This document shows positions 11,426 to 23,636 of a DNA stretch of 64,000 bases, in pieces. The position numbers and the translations under genes were made by a program. The notes under the pieces are model-generated. The model was not told the DNA's origin and ran no database searches. It worked only from the letters and a program-made list of their open reading frames with translations. Each line of letters starts with the position of its first letter. The first letter of the stretch is position 1. The DNA is taken from positions 581,079 through 645,078 of the forward strand of contig NW_006497025.1 in NCBI RefSeq assembly GCF_000471905.2. Reading direction: 5' to 3'. Origin of the DNA: Amborella trichopoda. Taxonomy: Eukaryota > Streptophyta > Magnoliopsida > Amborellales > Amborellaceae.

Positions 11426-12675
11426 CATTATCATCATTAGAGCTTTTTTCCCTCTAATTGGGGTTAGCTACATGAATTCTGGTTCGTCATTATGCTCTAT
11501 TCAGGGTTATACTTTCAGTGAAGTAATAAGTCCCTATATCCTTTCTCACTACTCCCAACTATACCTTTTGGGCCTACCCCTTTCTCTTTTTTAGCTTTCT
11601 ATTTGAACCAACTTGCATCTCCTACCAAGTGTTGTATTGGGTCTGCACAACACATGGCCTGTACACCTACGTTTACTTTATTTGATCTTGTCGCCTATTG
11701 GTGTTACACTTAAATTCTTCTGAATGTATTTATTTTAAATTATATTCTTTTTTGTCTCACCACTCATCCATCTCAACATTCTCATCTCAGCTACAGTCAT
11801 TCTACAGGTATGTTATTTCTTGACTAAACAATATTCTACCCCATAAAGCAAATCTAGTCTCACAACTGTTCTGAAGAACTTGTCCTTCAGCTTCATTGGT
11901 ATGCAGTGAGCTCATAAAACTCAAGTTGTATATCTCCATTTCATCCACCCAGCTGTAATTCTCTGTGTGACATCTTCCACAATCTCTATATTTTCCTAGA
12001 TTATCGACCCAAGATATTGAAAATGCGTTCTTTTTTGTATTTCTTGGTCGTCAATCTTTAACTATTTTCTCATATCTATTCCTATTACTATTAAACTTGC
12101 ATTGCATATACTGTGTTTTACTCCGGCGAAGTTTAAAACCTTTAGATTCTAGAGCATCCCTCCAAAGTTCTAACTTTGTATGGACGCCATTTTAGGTTTC
12201 ATCGATCAAAACTATGTCATCCACAAACAACATGCACCACGGTATCTCATCTTGTAGATGCTTAGTTAAGTTGTCCATAACCAAGACAAAAGGTATGAGC
12301 TCAATGTTGATCCCTAATGTAGACATATCATCACTGAAAACTCACTAATATCTCCACTAGCTGTTCGTACACTAGTTAGAACTCCCTCGTACATATTTCT
12401 CACCACGTCGATGTAGTGTCTAGAGATTACTTTCTTTTCAACACCCGCCAAATCAAATATCGAGATACTCTATCATAAGCTTTCTCTAGATCAATAAATA
12501 CCATATTGAGCCTTTTTCTTTTTGCCCTAACCTTCAATAAGTTGTTTAAGTAGAAAAATACATCAGTTCTTGATCTCCCGGACATAAAATTAAATTGACT
12601 TTCTAATATAGTCGTTACATACCTTAGTCGTTACGCAATCACTCTTTCCCACGGCTTCGTAGTGTGACTAGTAAG
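11426..12675 (-). mobile_element. 5'-truncated RTE-clade LINE, RT to 3' end
   Basis: On the minus strand the sequence starts inside the reverse transcriptase at SHTTKPWERVIA (12675) and passes through the equivalents of FIDLEKAYDR, the FADDIVLIDE region (about 12220), ECKF and the C-terminal part, ending with the HVANPN-like motif and an (ATGATG)-type tail at 11426. RTE elements copy themselves by target-primed reverse transcription and are often 5'-truncated. Multiple stops and shifts show it is old. Confidence 0.8.
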
Positions 12676-13087
12676 TTTGGGTGTTGGGTTTACTAAGCAG
12701 GTTGTGTGTTTGTAAATTCTCCTCTTTTGGGTTATCTTATTTTTATTCACTTTAAATCTCATTTGAATTTTAATTGTAGGATAGGCAATGGGGTTAGCCA
12801 TTATTGCTTGTAGCCTGCAATTGTGCGCTGCGCAATTTTTTTTTTTTAAAAAAGCAACTTGTTCTTACCCCAGGCAAATGATTGAAAGCTTGTTTGGATG
12901 ACAATTAATATTATCAAGAGACTATGCACAATATGGTTTTGCGAGCTATTTCGCACATACCTTATATTTTATTTATTATTATTTAAATTTTCAAATTTTT
13001 GGTTATATTTAGCTATTTTTAGATTTTTTTTACTAAAAATATGCTATTTTCAACTAATTACCCTGAATAAAGTATAATAGTTTTTTC
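12676..13087. other. AT-rich stretch, no feature recognised
   Basis: Nothing beyond A/T runs could be supported here. Confidence 0.4.
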
Positions 13088-13312
13088 AAATTATTTACCA
13101 TTGATACAAGGTGGTCACAATTAATCTTGACAATTGGATGCAAAAATGCGTGGTTGTATTTATTCCATTGATCAACCTCAAAGTTTAAAAGAAATTTTCT
13201 CGAAATTTATGACACGCTTAATATATCAAATTTCACGTCCGATGGTCATAAGCAATTGTGACCTCCTTGTACGATTGGCAAATGGTCTCATCGTGTACAA
13301 TCCCTTTTAAAA
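13088..13312. mobile_element. Foldback MITE, family III (about 215 bp), copy a
   Basis: Left arm TTATTTACCATTGATACAAG..GGTCACAATTA mirrors the right arm CACCTCCTTGTACGATTGGCAAATGG. The centre has the family words CAACCTCAAAGTTTAAAAG and TTATGACACGC. Other copies lie at 15531, 29558, 30829, 48590 and 58791. Confidence 0.6.
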
Positions 13313-13827
13313 AACATAAAACTTGAAGTATAACTGCCTATACCTTGATCTCAAATAATTTTATAAGTGGAACTACCAAACAACAAATAATTCATTATGA
13401 CAATTAATTTTTTTAAATAGTGAATTATCAATAATAACAAATACATCCAAACAATCTCTAAAACCAATCCTATCCAAGAATATTACTTCAAAATAATCTT
13501 AGAAGTTCTAAATAAAAGTTCTAAATTGGGAACAACTATGAACTAGGAAGGATACGTAGTTCTCTCATCTATTGCGTGCGAGGAACATTCTTCAACAAAA
13601 TAGTGGTCTTTCACAAAAGAGTGAGGTTTGTACAAGGTTTCAATTTTGCTGGAATCAAATATTTTTAAGATACTGCGAGAATTTATTTTCATCACTAATT
13701 ACAGGATTTCAAATTCCAAAAATCGTTCAAATCAAGCAATTTTATAAACATATAAAAATCTTGAAAATAGACGGCCCTGATAATCTGTTGCGGAATGTAC
13801 TATTTTTCATACTTGAATTTTTTATAT

Positions 13828-14218
13828 GGAAAAAGTTTATATAGAGCTGAGGTTCTAAACAATGAAATTAGAGCCTACCTCGAAAATTTCACCTGAAGAG
13901 GTTGTTTTGATGCTCAAATATCTTCAAATTGATCATCTCGACATCAAGCTGCATGGACATGAGAAAAAACATGGATTTCAAGTTATAAAAACTTTGTCTT
14001 TTGTAACGTATTTTTGGGCCGTCAATTTTCAATATTTTCAAGTTTTCATAGATTTATCGATATGCACTATTTATGAAGCTTTAAACTTTATAAATAAATA
14101 TGAAAATATATTTTAAGGCTATCACAAAGATTTCTAGTATTGAAAGGTAATTTCTTGACACTATTTGAAGGTAGGTTCTAATTTGATCGTTTAGAGCCTA
14201 GGTTTTATATAAACCGCA

Positions 14219-14223
<5 letters not shown>
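13828..14223. mobile_element. Foldback MITE, family II, copy a
   Basis: Left terminus AAAGTTTATATAGAGCTGAGG..TAAACAATGAAATTAGAGCC; the inverse of the right terminus reads GCGGTTTATATAAAACC..TAAACGATCAAATTAGAACC. Internal landmarks shared with other copies: GATCATCTCGACATC, the centre GGGCCGTCAATTTTCAA, and TATATTTTAAGGCTATCAC. A 36-bp (TA)n run follows at 14228-14263. Confidence 0.7.
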
Positions 14224-14263
<40 letters not shown>

Positions 14264-14265
<2 letters not shown>

Positions 14266-15530
14266 ACACATCTCTGAGACGATCAATAAGATGGTTTTCA
14301 AGTACAAGTAGCATTTCCTATGGAGTTTTGAGGTACACCTTAATTCCACAATTTAAGGTGTCAACCTTTTTTTTAACAAAATTCACCAAAGTGTAATAAA
14401 TTAGCTTTGTATTTCTGTATTTTTGCAACATTTACAAAACTATATCCATGCTACAAAATAGAGAGAGAGAGAGATTCCTAGAACATATGTTGAAGAGAGA
14501 GATTCCTGTCCATTTCATTACTATTCAGGAGGATTGAGATAGCATAATAAACAAACAGAAAAAGGGAAACAAGATGTGATCAAACAGTGCGGCCACTATC
14601 TCCATTTGTGAGACAAAAGGAAACACAAATTATAATTCAAACCCACTTGCCATGATGCACACACTCTCTCTCTCTAGAAAGTGCTCTCTGTCTCTATCTC
14701 TCTCTCTAAAAAGTGCAGGGCTGGTGGGTCTTTGACTTTGAACCAAGACCCATCAATCATCATCCATTTCCCCACCCATCTATTATTTATTTATTTATTT
14801 TAAAACAGCACAATGGATTCAATAATCATTTTCCCTCTCACTTCTCGGTGACTGCAATAGATGCCCAATTTTTTTCAAAAATTTAATTATTCTAGGTTCA
14901 TGTATATTATAATAAATTTATACATACACACATGCACACCAATTTTTTTTTAATGGGATGTTTAGTTTGGTGCAGCCGCCATTATTTTTATATCTTATGG
15001 CCCTTTTAAATTGAAAATATCCATCATAAATCAAAGGATGCTGTTTCTATGTGGGGATGCCTGCACAAGCCCCCACCGGATGGTAGTGATTGTAAGAATA
15101 ATATCTGGCAATCACCACCGTCTTGAGGCCTTGTGCTTGCAAGTGCAGGCATGCCGCATAAACAATTAACCTAAATCAAATACTCTAAATTTTAATTAAG
15201 CAGTAGTAATTAGATTGTTTATTGGGTGTAACTACTAAAACAGGTGGTGGAAAACAACTCCCTTATTATAATAGTATTTATGTAGTTTTTTATTATAAGA
15301 TTTTCATGTGCTTCGTGGGTGGGAGGCAAATCGGCCTCCCATGTGACCCATCGGTGGTCCCCCACCACCTTTGCAATAATAAACAAATATAAAAAAATAA
15401 AATATACAAATAAAAAAAGTAAAATAAAATTCACACTTTATCCAGTCTCTCGCAAGAATGATTAACAACACTCACCTGACAATGCCTATGCAAAGGCTAT
15501 TTCCTCTAGGGTGAGTATTACCGAGGGAAG
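14264..15530. other. Intergenic, no gene recognised
   Basis: Contains GA and CT microsatellites (near 14460 and 14660-14710) and scattered AT runs. No coding or repeat structure could be supported. Confidence 0.45.
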
Positions 15531-15756
15531 ATATATAACGAGATCATTTATCCTTGGTATAAGATGATTACAATTAATTTTAACCATTGAATATAAAATT
15601 TAGTGGCTGTATTTATTTCATTTATCAAGCTCAAAGTTCTAAATTTTTTGTTTTTGAAATTTATGACACCCCCAAGCTATAAGATTTCACATCGGATGGT
15701 TATAAGTAATTGTGAGATCCCCATACCAAAAGTAAATGGTCTCATTGTATAAAATC
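15531..15756. mobile_element. Foldback MITE, family III, copy b
   Basis: Left arm ACGAGATCATTTATCCTTGG and right arm CCAAAAGTAAATGGTCTCAT form the terminal inverted repeat; the centre carries CAAGCTCAAAGTTC and TTATGACACCC like copy a. A decayed family II-like segment follows at about 15770-15985. Confidence 0.6.
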
Positions 15757-15985
15757 TCATAATTTAAATAAGGCACACCTCGAAATCTTGTCGAAAGATG
15801 TAATTTTGCTGTTAATTTTTTTAAAGATGAGCTAAAAATCTATTTCATCTAATTATGAAATCTACAACTCAAAAATTGTACAAATCAAGCAGATTTAGAA
15901 ACACTTACGAAACTTGAAAATTGATAGTCTAGATAATGCATCACAATTTCAGGTTTTTTACCATCTGAACAACCTGTTTTCAATG

Positions 15986-16790
15986 AGTTTAACTTCTCCC
16001 CTGTAGTAAATAGTCCCCAACTCTTAGTCATTAAGAAATAAGTACATTAACCCTACTATTTTACCATATGAACCCTGTGTGGCATGCATGTATTTTGGTC
16101 CCCTTATCATTAGTCCTAGTATATGCCCAAATTTAGCTTTTCAGCCTTTATAGGCTAATCCAAATTTGCCCCTTAAAGGATAAGGGGATAACTATAATAT
16201 TTTTGCTTTACATTATTGTTACACAATAAAGTTGGCATTGACATGAAACTTCCTACTACCTAACAAAAATCACTAGAAGCCGTAACTTCTATGGGTTAGC
16301 ATGAGAGAGGCATTTCTATTTCAACACATTTTTAAGCCTTTTCGAAGCCGCGGGAAGTTGCAGCTTCCAAAAACAATGTAGCTTCTAGTTCGCAAGCGTA
16401 AGAAGTTCTACAGTAATTGGAAGCTGCGACTTCTAATTATCAGATGCACTTGAAATATTACGCGACTTCAAATTCTCAAACACACTTGGAATGTTACAGT
16501 AGATTGGAACTTCTAGTTTCTGGATTTGGAAGTTCCAGTTATTAAACACGCGAAGAGAATGTGTATCGTATAATCCACCTAACCATTAGAATGAAAAATC
16601 TACAGTCATAATTATTGTAGCATCCTTCAATCAATGACATATTTTATGGCCTATCCCAGCATGGCATGACCCTATTGTTGGCCCCCCCTCTCTCTCTCCA
16701 TCACCGTCTATTTTTAGATGGGATGGTGATGACGACACTCACAACCTGAATTTTCTTTTATAAATATTTTTTTATTAGGGACTTATTGTA
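15986..16790. other. Repeat-like stretch rich in GAAGTT words
   Basis: From 16270 to 16560 the words AACTTC and GAAGTT recur on both strands (for example GGAAGTTGCAGCTTCC near 16351), giving local palindromes. This resembles a decayed foldback element, but ends were not found. A related stretch lies at 23830-24080. Confidence 0.35.
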
Positions 16791-16794
16791 TCGT

Positions 16795-16890
16795 TGAGGA
16801 TATAGTCTTTGATAAAACAAAATGATAAACCAAGATTCATGTAGCCGATCCAAAATAGTTGGAAAAAAAACTCTAGTGATAATGATAATA
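16795..16890 (+). mobile_element. 3' terminal fragment of an RTE LINE
   Basis: Reads like the last codons of the RTE protein (CAAGATTCATGTAGCCGATC, then AATAGTTGG) followed by a degenerate GATAATGATAAT tail. Only about 95 bp remain. Confidence 0.65.
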
Positions 16891-16949
16891 AAATATTTTC
16901 CATACATTAAAAAAAAAAAGATGACAAAATATTTTCCATGAACATACAA

Positions 16950-17145
16950 CAGTGTGTGCTAAGTGGTGGAGAGGAAGCTGGTCTCCTTTTAAGGCATGTT
17001 GGCAACCGGGATTCGAGTCTTTGAGAGAAGCTTATCCCAGTTTTCGTCCCGTCTCCCTTGTTTGGGTAGCAAAAATTCGCATGGTTTGGAGAGTCCCATG
17101 GAGTGGCTTCTCCACATTTTTACCTCAAAAATGTGGATAGACTTC
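16950..17145 (+). mobile_element. SINE-like unit with tRNA-type boxes
   Basis: An A-box-like GTGCTAAGTGGTGGAGAG (about 16954) is followed about 55 bp later by a B-box-like GGGATTCGAGTC (17008-17019), the layout of a tRNA-derived promoter. A CT-repeat tail follows (17150-17165). No target duplication was established, so SINE is a candidate call. Confidence 0.4.
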
Positions 17146-17165
17146 ATGGTTCTCTCTCTCTCTCT

Positions 17166-18894
17166 TGCATGAAACCATTGAGAGCCATGGCTTTTTCCTT
17201 CAAATCCATTAATCCCTCATTTAACGAGTCTTGAAACCCCATTCATCCCTGATTTTCTTCTTTGAAACCCTAATCATCCCATTAAAGTAAGGGAAAGAAT
17301 GACAATAGGAAGAAAATGAACAAAATTGGGGGATACATGGGGTTTCGAAGACTCGTTAGTGTTTCAAAGAAGAAACATTAGGGTTTCTTTCTACGAAGTT
17401 ATAAAGATACACTTTGAGATATTTTTAACCTAGGACTTAGGGGTATGAGATATTTGTCTTTTTTTTCTTTTTTTTTTGTAAATTTGATATTTTTCGTTTA
17501 TTCGTCACATTAAATATCCCATTTTATGACATTTTGAAGGTTCCAACAATTGAAGAAAATAAGAAAAATCATGGATATTTTGATGGCTTTTTTAATGAAA
17601 TTAGCCCAAAATTTGATGTTTGCTCACAATGCTTACTCAATGCTACACAATAGTTCCTATATTTTGATTTTGTTGTGATTTTATTTTCGATTTCCTGAAG
17701 AAGGTTTTCCCTATCACTTGACTCGGCGTGTAATTGATACATCACAGACGCATAATGAATGGGATTGTTAAACGAAAAGAAAGGATGCATTATTTATTTT
17801 ATAAATTGTGTCTACTTGATCTTCATTTTATCGCTCCTATTGAATTGGATAATATTTGAGGCATTTCATAGTTTGAAATTCAAGAGTATTTGTGCGCTCT
17901 GTATTTTCCTGTGATATTCGCTTAGATATCTTTTTTTAGTTAGATTCATTGGGTCATTAAGAATTCGAGATTTGATTGTTGTTGCATGGAATTGTAGCTT
18001 GTATTTTACATTATTGAAGTTTGGAATGAAAGTGAAAATTTAATCGCTAAATTTCAAAATTAAATGAAGGGTAAAAAAAACAAAACATGGCAGTAATGAT
18101 TTTTAGGGATTTACATCCTCCCAGTAATACAAACAATGTAGTGACATATTGCTAGTTTTTACCTGTGCTATCACTAATATCTCTAGTTTCTAACACGTCT
18201 CATCCAAACAACATACACGCCTATCCATGATAGGCGAATTCCACGAGAAACTAATTCCAGGATAAGCCAATCCGGTCTCTCCAAATAACCAAACGGGCCC
18301 TAAACCCTTATTGGATGGGAGATTCATCTCTACCATCTATTCATATGTACGAACCGTGGATTCCATATTTACTCCCACACACCATAAACAAGAGGTGTAT
18401 AAAAAATTGCTGCACAGTTCCTCGAGCGAGTGCAACATAGATATTTATGGATGAAACGAGGGTGATTGTGAGGTAGTGCTGCTCTGGTAGACATGGGCGG
18501 AACGGAAAGGGGACCTTGCAAACGGGTTTTGGGGAGACCGTTTCGCCTCCTCCGCACGTGACAAAGCAATATAAAAATAACCTGAAATATTTTCTACTCT
18601 CGTGGGAGCATATTATCTATGAGCAATGATCCAATGCAACAATTGTATCATAGTATGATGCAATGACATTTCTAAAGAAACCATGTTTGTGGTATTTGTA
18701 TGACTCTAAATTTTGCACACACACTCTCTTCATCTCAATAATCAATCCTCAAAAAAAAAAAACGTTCAATTTGAACTCTAGATATGGTCAGAATGAGTCA
18801 TCTCCAAAAACAAATCTAGATCATTGATTTTGTAAATTTCAAGATCTCAACCTTTATAAACTCAAAACCATTTTTTCTTTTTTTAACATTGTTC
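17166..18894. other. Intergenic; possible Harbinger-like MITE end near 18300
   Basis: No gene recognised. The inverse of 18276-18299 reads GGGCCCGTTTGGTTATTTGG and is followed by TAA, like a PIF/Harbinger terminus, and a tight hairpin CGCCTATC-CAT-GATAGGCG lies at about 18209-18227. A matching left end was not found. Confidence 0.35.
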
Positions 18895-19091
18895 ATCTAA
18901 TGATAATAAAACCATCCAAAAAAATTGATCTACACTATTTTTAAAGCTTTAAATTTTATAATTAAAGATGAAAATATATTTTAAGGCTATCACAAAGATT
19001 TTCAATATTAAAACTACATTTCTCGATGCTATTTGTAGGTGGGCTCTAATTTGATTGTTTAGAGCCTCGGTTCTATACAAACTGCACCCAT
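18895..19091. mobile_element. Family II foldback, right half only
   Basis: Matches the right part of the element at 13828-14223, including TATATTTTAAGGCTATCACA, TTTGATTGTTTAGAGCC and the terminus ACAAACTGCACCC. The left half is not seen. Confidence 0.55.
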
Positions 19092-19134
19092 ATCTAAGTA
19101 TATAAAAAGAAAGGACTCCGTATCTACTTGGAAA

Positions 19135-19800
19135 GCATGCATACGTAGAAATGTGAGCCTCTTAATAAATCTATTTTTGAGATGGATTTTATGACTTAAA
19201 TTTTAAGGACATATAATCTCTAAGATGGAGATCATGAATATGAATAAATAAATAAATCTTAAAAACTAAAAATACTAATTCTAATAAAAAACATTTGGAC
19301 GGTTGGTTTCCATTGTTTTCAAATGGAAGACCTACTTGCATCCATCTTTAACATAGAAGGTTTTGTTGGGCTATAGCACTTGGTGGTGTATACTCTTATC
19401 TTATAGTACACTAACTTTTTGTAAGGGGATATTTTAAGTAATTAGTTAAGGGTAAAGTAAAAATTCTTAATATAAACAAAAGTATTTATTAACAATAGTG
19501 GACAATGACATCACCAACATGGTGTGTAACGATCCATTAATTGTTTTTTAACTACTAATAAAATGCCATTATTTTCTTATAGAAATATCCATTCTATTCT
19601 TCTAAATGATAAAAGAAGCCCCTACTTGAAAAATTTCTTATTATAATTCAATGGCGTTTAAGTGTCCAAAAATATTAAGGACTTTAATGTTATACACCAC
19701 CGAACTGGTGTACCCTAACAAAACCCTAAGATAAATACTTTACACTTTCTGAACCACATAAGTAAAAATGCACTACAGCCTCCATGAAATAATTTTTCAA
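19135..19800. mobile_element. Family IV element interrupted by another TIR element
   Basis: Family IV words: ACGTAGAAATGTG at the left, ATATAATCTCTAAGATGGAG, CATTTGGACGGTTGG, TTTCCATTGTTTTCAAATGG, and CCTCCATGAAATAATTTTTC at the right. The copy is split at 19356 by a second element ending at 19730. Confidence 0.55.
19356..19730. mobile_element. 375-bp TIR element nested in a family IV copy
   Basis: Left end GAAGGTTTTGTTGGGCTATA and inverse right end CTTAGGGTTTTGTTAGGGTA are inverted repeats that continue into CTTGGTGGTGTATA on the left and TTCGGTGGTGTATA on the right. Possible short duplication ATA at 19353-19355 and 19731-19733. Non-coding. Confidence 0.6.
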
Positions 19801-20295
19801 AAAAATGGAAATTAAAATTTCTTCTTTTGAAAAATAATCATGTAGTTCTCATATATAAAAGTATATATGCATGTATTATCGTGGCGTCACATATGTCTCT
19901 CTCTAAGTCTCTGGGCCCATTCTTTTTTATTTATCTATTATATATTAAGCGTGAAGAATACCCCCTCTATTTTTGTGTCACATGTATTATTTTTCCTCTT
20001 AGTTAATAAATTTCTTCTTACCTAAAAGATTTCATCTTTTCTCTCCCTTTTATTTTTTTTGTCATGTGTACCATTTTCCCTCTTCATTAATAAATCTCTC
20101 CACCATTTTCCCTCTTCTCTAATAAATCTCTTCCCCTACCTATATGATTTTCTCTTTTCACTCTCTCTATTACACATTTCTTTAAATATCTTCCCATGTT
20201 TTGTACCATGTGTCCCATATTTCTTCTTTTCTAATAAATTACCCCCCTTTCTTTCTCTTTCTCTTTCTCTCCTTCTCACACCTTTTTTTAAAAAA

Positions 20296-22570
20296 TCTCT
20301 TACATCTTTTTAAATTCTCTCTTCTCTTTCTTATTTATAACAGTTATCCTCTCTACCATTTCTATCTCTCTCTCCTTCTTTTCTAAAATCTATATCTCTC
20401 TCCTTTAAATCTCTCTCTCAATCTCTCATTCCCAAAATATCTTTTTAAAAAAAACCTATTCCATCATCTCTCACCATAAACCCTCAGGCTCCACTCCAAA
20501 AGCCTATCACACCCCATCTTATATCTCTCTCTCAAGTTAATTTATTTATTGATCTCTCACAATGAGTTCTTAACTCAAAAATATTTTCCTAAGAGAAAAG
20601 TAGAAAGCACGATATCTGTCTCTATCTCTATGTAGTATATTTTTCAAATTGTAATATGAATTTTATACCTATAGAAAATAAGTAGTTTGTTCTCTCTCCA
20701 AGGTCGTGACACTCAATTAGAATAAAAAAAACTAAGGATTTAGATTCTTGAATAATTTTAATTTTTTATTATAAATATGAACATAGTAATAAAATAGTTG
20801 TATATTTTTAAAATTATAATATGATTTTCGTACATGTAGAAAATAAGTGGCTTGATCTCTCTCTCACAAGTCGTGAAACTCAATAAGATTGAAAAACTAG
20901 GGATTTAGATTCTTGAATAGTTCAATTTTTTTTTATTATAAATTTGAACATAGTAATAAAATAATACTTATTATTAATAATATTTCTTATTTTATTTTTA
21001 TTATTTTTTTATGTTTATTGCCTATAAGTTATTTATTTTTGTTTTTTTATCTTCTAGCTTTCTCTTGCTATTTTCCATCTGTATTATGCCTCTATTATAA
21101 AATAATATTTTTATTTTTATTTTATAAGTTATTTTTATTGTATAAGGTAAAGCCCATGAATCTTAAATGCTAATGGAAAAAAAATGATATTTTTCTTTGT
21201 TGATTCTTATGATAGATTATATCAATTTTGCTTTTTATAATATTTTAACATTACAATAGTTTTTTGAAGACAGTAATAGATTTTCTCTTGCTATTTTCTA
21301 GATGTATTANNNNNNNNNNNNNNNNNNNNNNNNNNNNNNNNNNNNNNNNNNNNNNNNNNNNNNNNNNNNNNNNNNNNNNNNNNNNNNNNNNNNNNNNNNN
21401 NNNNNNNNNNNNNNNNNNNNNNNNNNNNNNNNNNNNNNNNNNNNNNNNNNNNNNNNNNNNNNNNNNNNNNNNNNNNNNNNNNNNNNNNNNNNNNNNNNNN
21501 NNNNNNNNNNNNNNNNNNNNNNNNNNNNNNNNNNNNNNNNNNNNNNNNNNNNNNNNNNNNNNNNNNNNNNNNNNNNNNNNNNNNNNNNNNNNNNNNNNNN
21601 NNNNNNNNNNNNNNNNNNNNNNNNNNNNNNNNNNNNNNNNNNNNNNNNNNNNNNNNNNNNNNNNNNNNNNNNNNNNNNNNNNNNNNNNNNNNNNNNNNNN
21701 NNNNNNNNNNNNNNNNNNNNNNNNNNNNNNNNNNNNNNNNNNNNNNNNNNNNNNNNNNNNNNNNNNNNNNNNNNNNNNNNNNNNNNNNNNNNNNNNNNNN
21801 NNNNNNNNNNNNNNNNNNNNNNNNNNNNNNNNNNNNNNNNNNNNNNNNNNNNNNNNNNNNNNNNNNNNNNNNNNNNNNNNNNNNNNNNNNNNNNNNNNNN
21901 NNNNNNNNNNNNNNNNNNNNNNNNNNNNNNNNNNNNNNNNNNNNNNNNNNNNNNNNNNNNNNNNNNNNNNNNNNNNNNNNNNNNNNNNNNNNNNNNNNNN
22001 NNCAAAATAAAATAATAATTTTGTTTCTATCTCATTTTGGTCTTTGCGTATTTCAACTACAGCTTTTATATTTTAAAAGTTTTTATGACTATTTTAACAT
22101 TATATTAGTTTTTTAATAACAATACTATATTTTTTAATGTGATTAAGCATATATGAAATTTATATCTTTGTTTTTGGAGATACTTGAATATCTTTTATTT
22201 TAATTATAACTTTTGAATTATTAAAAATTATTCAAAACACATATATTGTGATCCCATCTCCTTTAACTTTTTCTTACTATTTTTCATTGGCACTATGTCC
22301 TTCTTGATTCTTCTATTTAAAATTGTAAATCTTTTGGTCGCATTTAGTTTTCTTTATGACAAATATTATATCTAAATTATTTCCTCTATTCATGCTTTTT
22401 AAATAAATTTTATACTTCTTAAGTTAATACAATAGAAAAAACACAACTTATTGAAAATGGACATCGTTCATTGATAAACATGCATTTTTTATTAAGCATA
22501 ATTTATCTATTTCACATTCAATGCATTATTTTCCATGCTCAACAAAAAGCCCGAACCCAATAAAAAGATT
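20296..22570. repeat. Pyrimidine-rich long repeat X, copy 1 (with gap)
   Basis: This segment matches 24108-26825 in the same direction and order: CT-rich leader, AAACCCTCAGG..CCAAAAGCCTAT..CCCCATCTTAT (about 20478-20520), two units of a 165-bp tandem repeat (about 20635-20970), the stretch AAAGCCCATGAATCTTAAATG (about 21150), and the end CAACAAAAAGCCCGAACCCAATAAAAAG (about 22541-22568). The assembly gap 21310-22002 falls where copy 2 has an inverted repeat. Not recognised as a known family and no protein is encoded. Confidence 0.65.
21310..22002. other. Assembly gap (693 N)
   Basis: Run of N. By comparison with the second copy of repeat X it should contain the second arm of a hairpin and AT-rich sequence. 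Confidence 0.95.
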
Positions 22571-23044
22571 TTACTTTTGTGACAAAGTACAGAAGCAAGT
22601 CTTTGCCTTTGTACTTCAACGAATTGAATAAGATATTTGGCACAGATGTTTCGGATTAAAGCCATGTGGAAGGGGGAAGAAATAGGTGTTGATGTATTCA
22701 TCTCAGCATCTTAGCATATCAAGATTGTCTTCCTAAGCATCTAGTTTTTGCTTTCATTAAAGTTTTAATTGTTGTCTAAATCTTTTTTTTTAATGTTGGG
22801 AATATTGTGGGACAAATAACAATGTTGTTTTATTGTTGAATGAGATATATTTTTGAGGTTGGCATTAGGATGCATGAGTGGTCAATATATGTCTAAGTTG
22901 TGTTGTGCATTGATACATGAATTATGCATTGGTGTTTGTATGTTGTGCTCAAGCTATTATACCACAGTCTAACAGAATACTGGAAACCAAATCCATAATT
23001 GACATGACCGCCAAAAGATGATTGTGCATGTATGTGTATGTGAG

Positions 23045-23083
<39 letters not shown>

Positions 23084-23263
23084 AATTTGCATTCGGTTTG
23101 AGAAAGGTATCGACTACCTACTTCTGAAAGTTAAACACTTATTCCACTTCATAATTGTAAAAAGACTCAACAAATTGTATACCCACAATCATCAAGAAAA
23201 TATATTGATTTCTATTTTAAGACAATGGATTAGGAAACTAGTGATTTGATACACAATATTTAA
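22571..23263. other. Intergenic, no gene recognised
   Basis: Contains a (TA)n(GA)n microsatellite at about 23046-23081. A short minus-strand open frame at 22507-22701 has no recognisable content. Confidence 0.45.
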
Positions 23264-23636
23264 TGGGCAAGATTTATATGCTTCCCCTACGTCATAAAAC
23301 TTATATACTCCCCCTTATCGAACCGTCCATTCTGAATGGAGGGCTAAGATTGCCCTAATCACAATGTCACGTCTCTACACCATTTTATTTTTAATTCTTT
23401 TCTCTGAACTATTTTGACACCAAATTTTGGATGTCCATTCCTCCATTAAACTCGTACTAGCAAAAAATATATAAAAAAAATATTTTCAATAAAATAGAAT
23501 GACTAAAATACCCGTAAAAGTTTCAAATGATATTTTGGTTATTATATTTTATCAAAAAATATTTTTAATATTTTTTATAAGTGCACCGCAATTAGAAAAT
23601 GACACGCACCAAATTTCATATTCATACAATTTGTCT
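23264..23636. mobile_element. Foldback MITE, family I, copy C (right end missing)
   Basis: The left terminus GGGCAAGATTTATATGCTTC and the following ACCGTCCATTCTGAATGGAG match copy D (27851-28368) closely, through the core TGACTAAAATACCCG..AGTTTC..ATTTTGGTTAT and GACACGCACCAAATTTCATA. Similarity stops at about 23636, so the right terminal repeat is lost. Confidence 0.7.

Noticed and set aside
13572-14116. Two open frames of 84-90 codons as small genes
   Set aside because: The second lies wholly within the family II foldback and the first in its AT-rich flank; no domain resemblance.
20059-20386. Phe/Leu/Ser-rich open frames resembling membrane proteins
   Set aside because: Artefact of the CT-rich leader of repeat X; similar runs occur at 24100-24360.
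21264-22015. Long open frames across 21.3-22.0 kb
   Set aside because: They consist of gap N characters.
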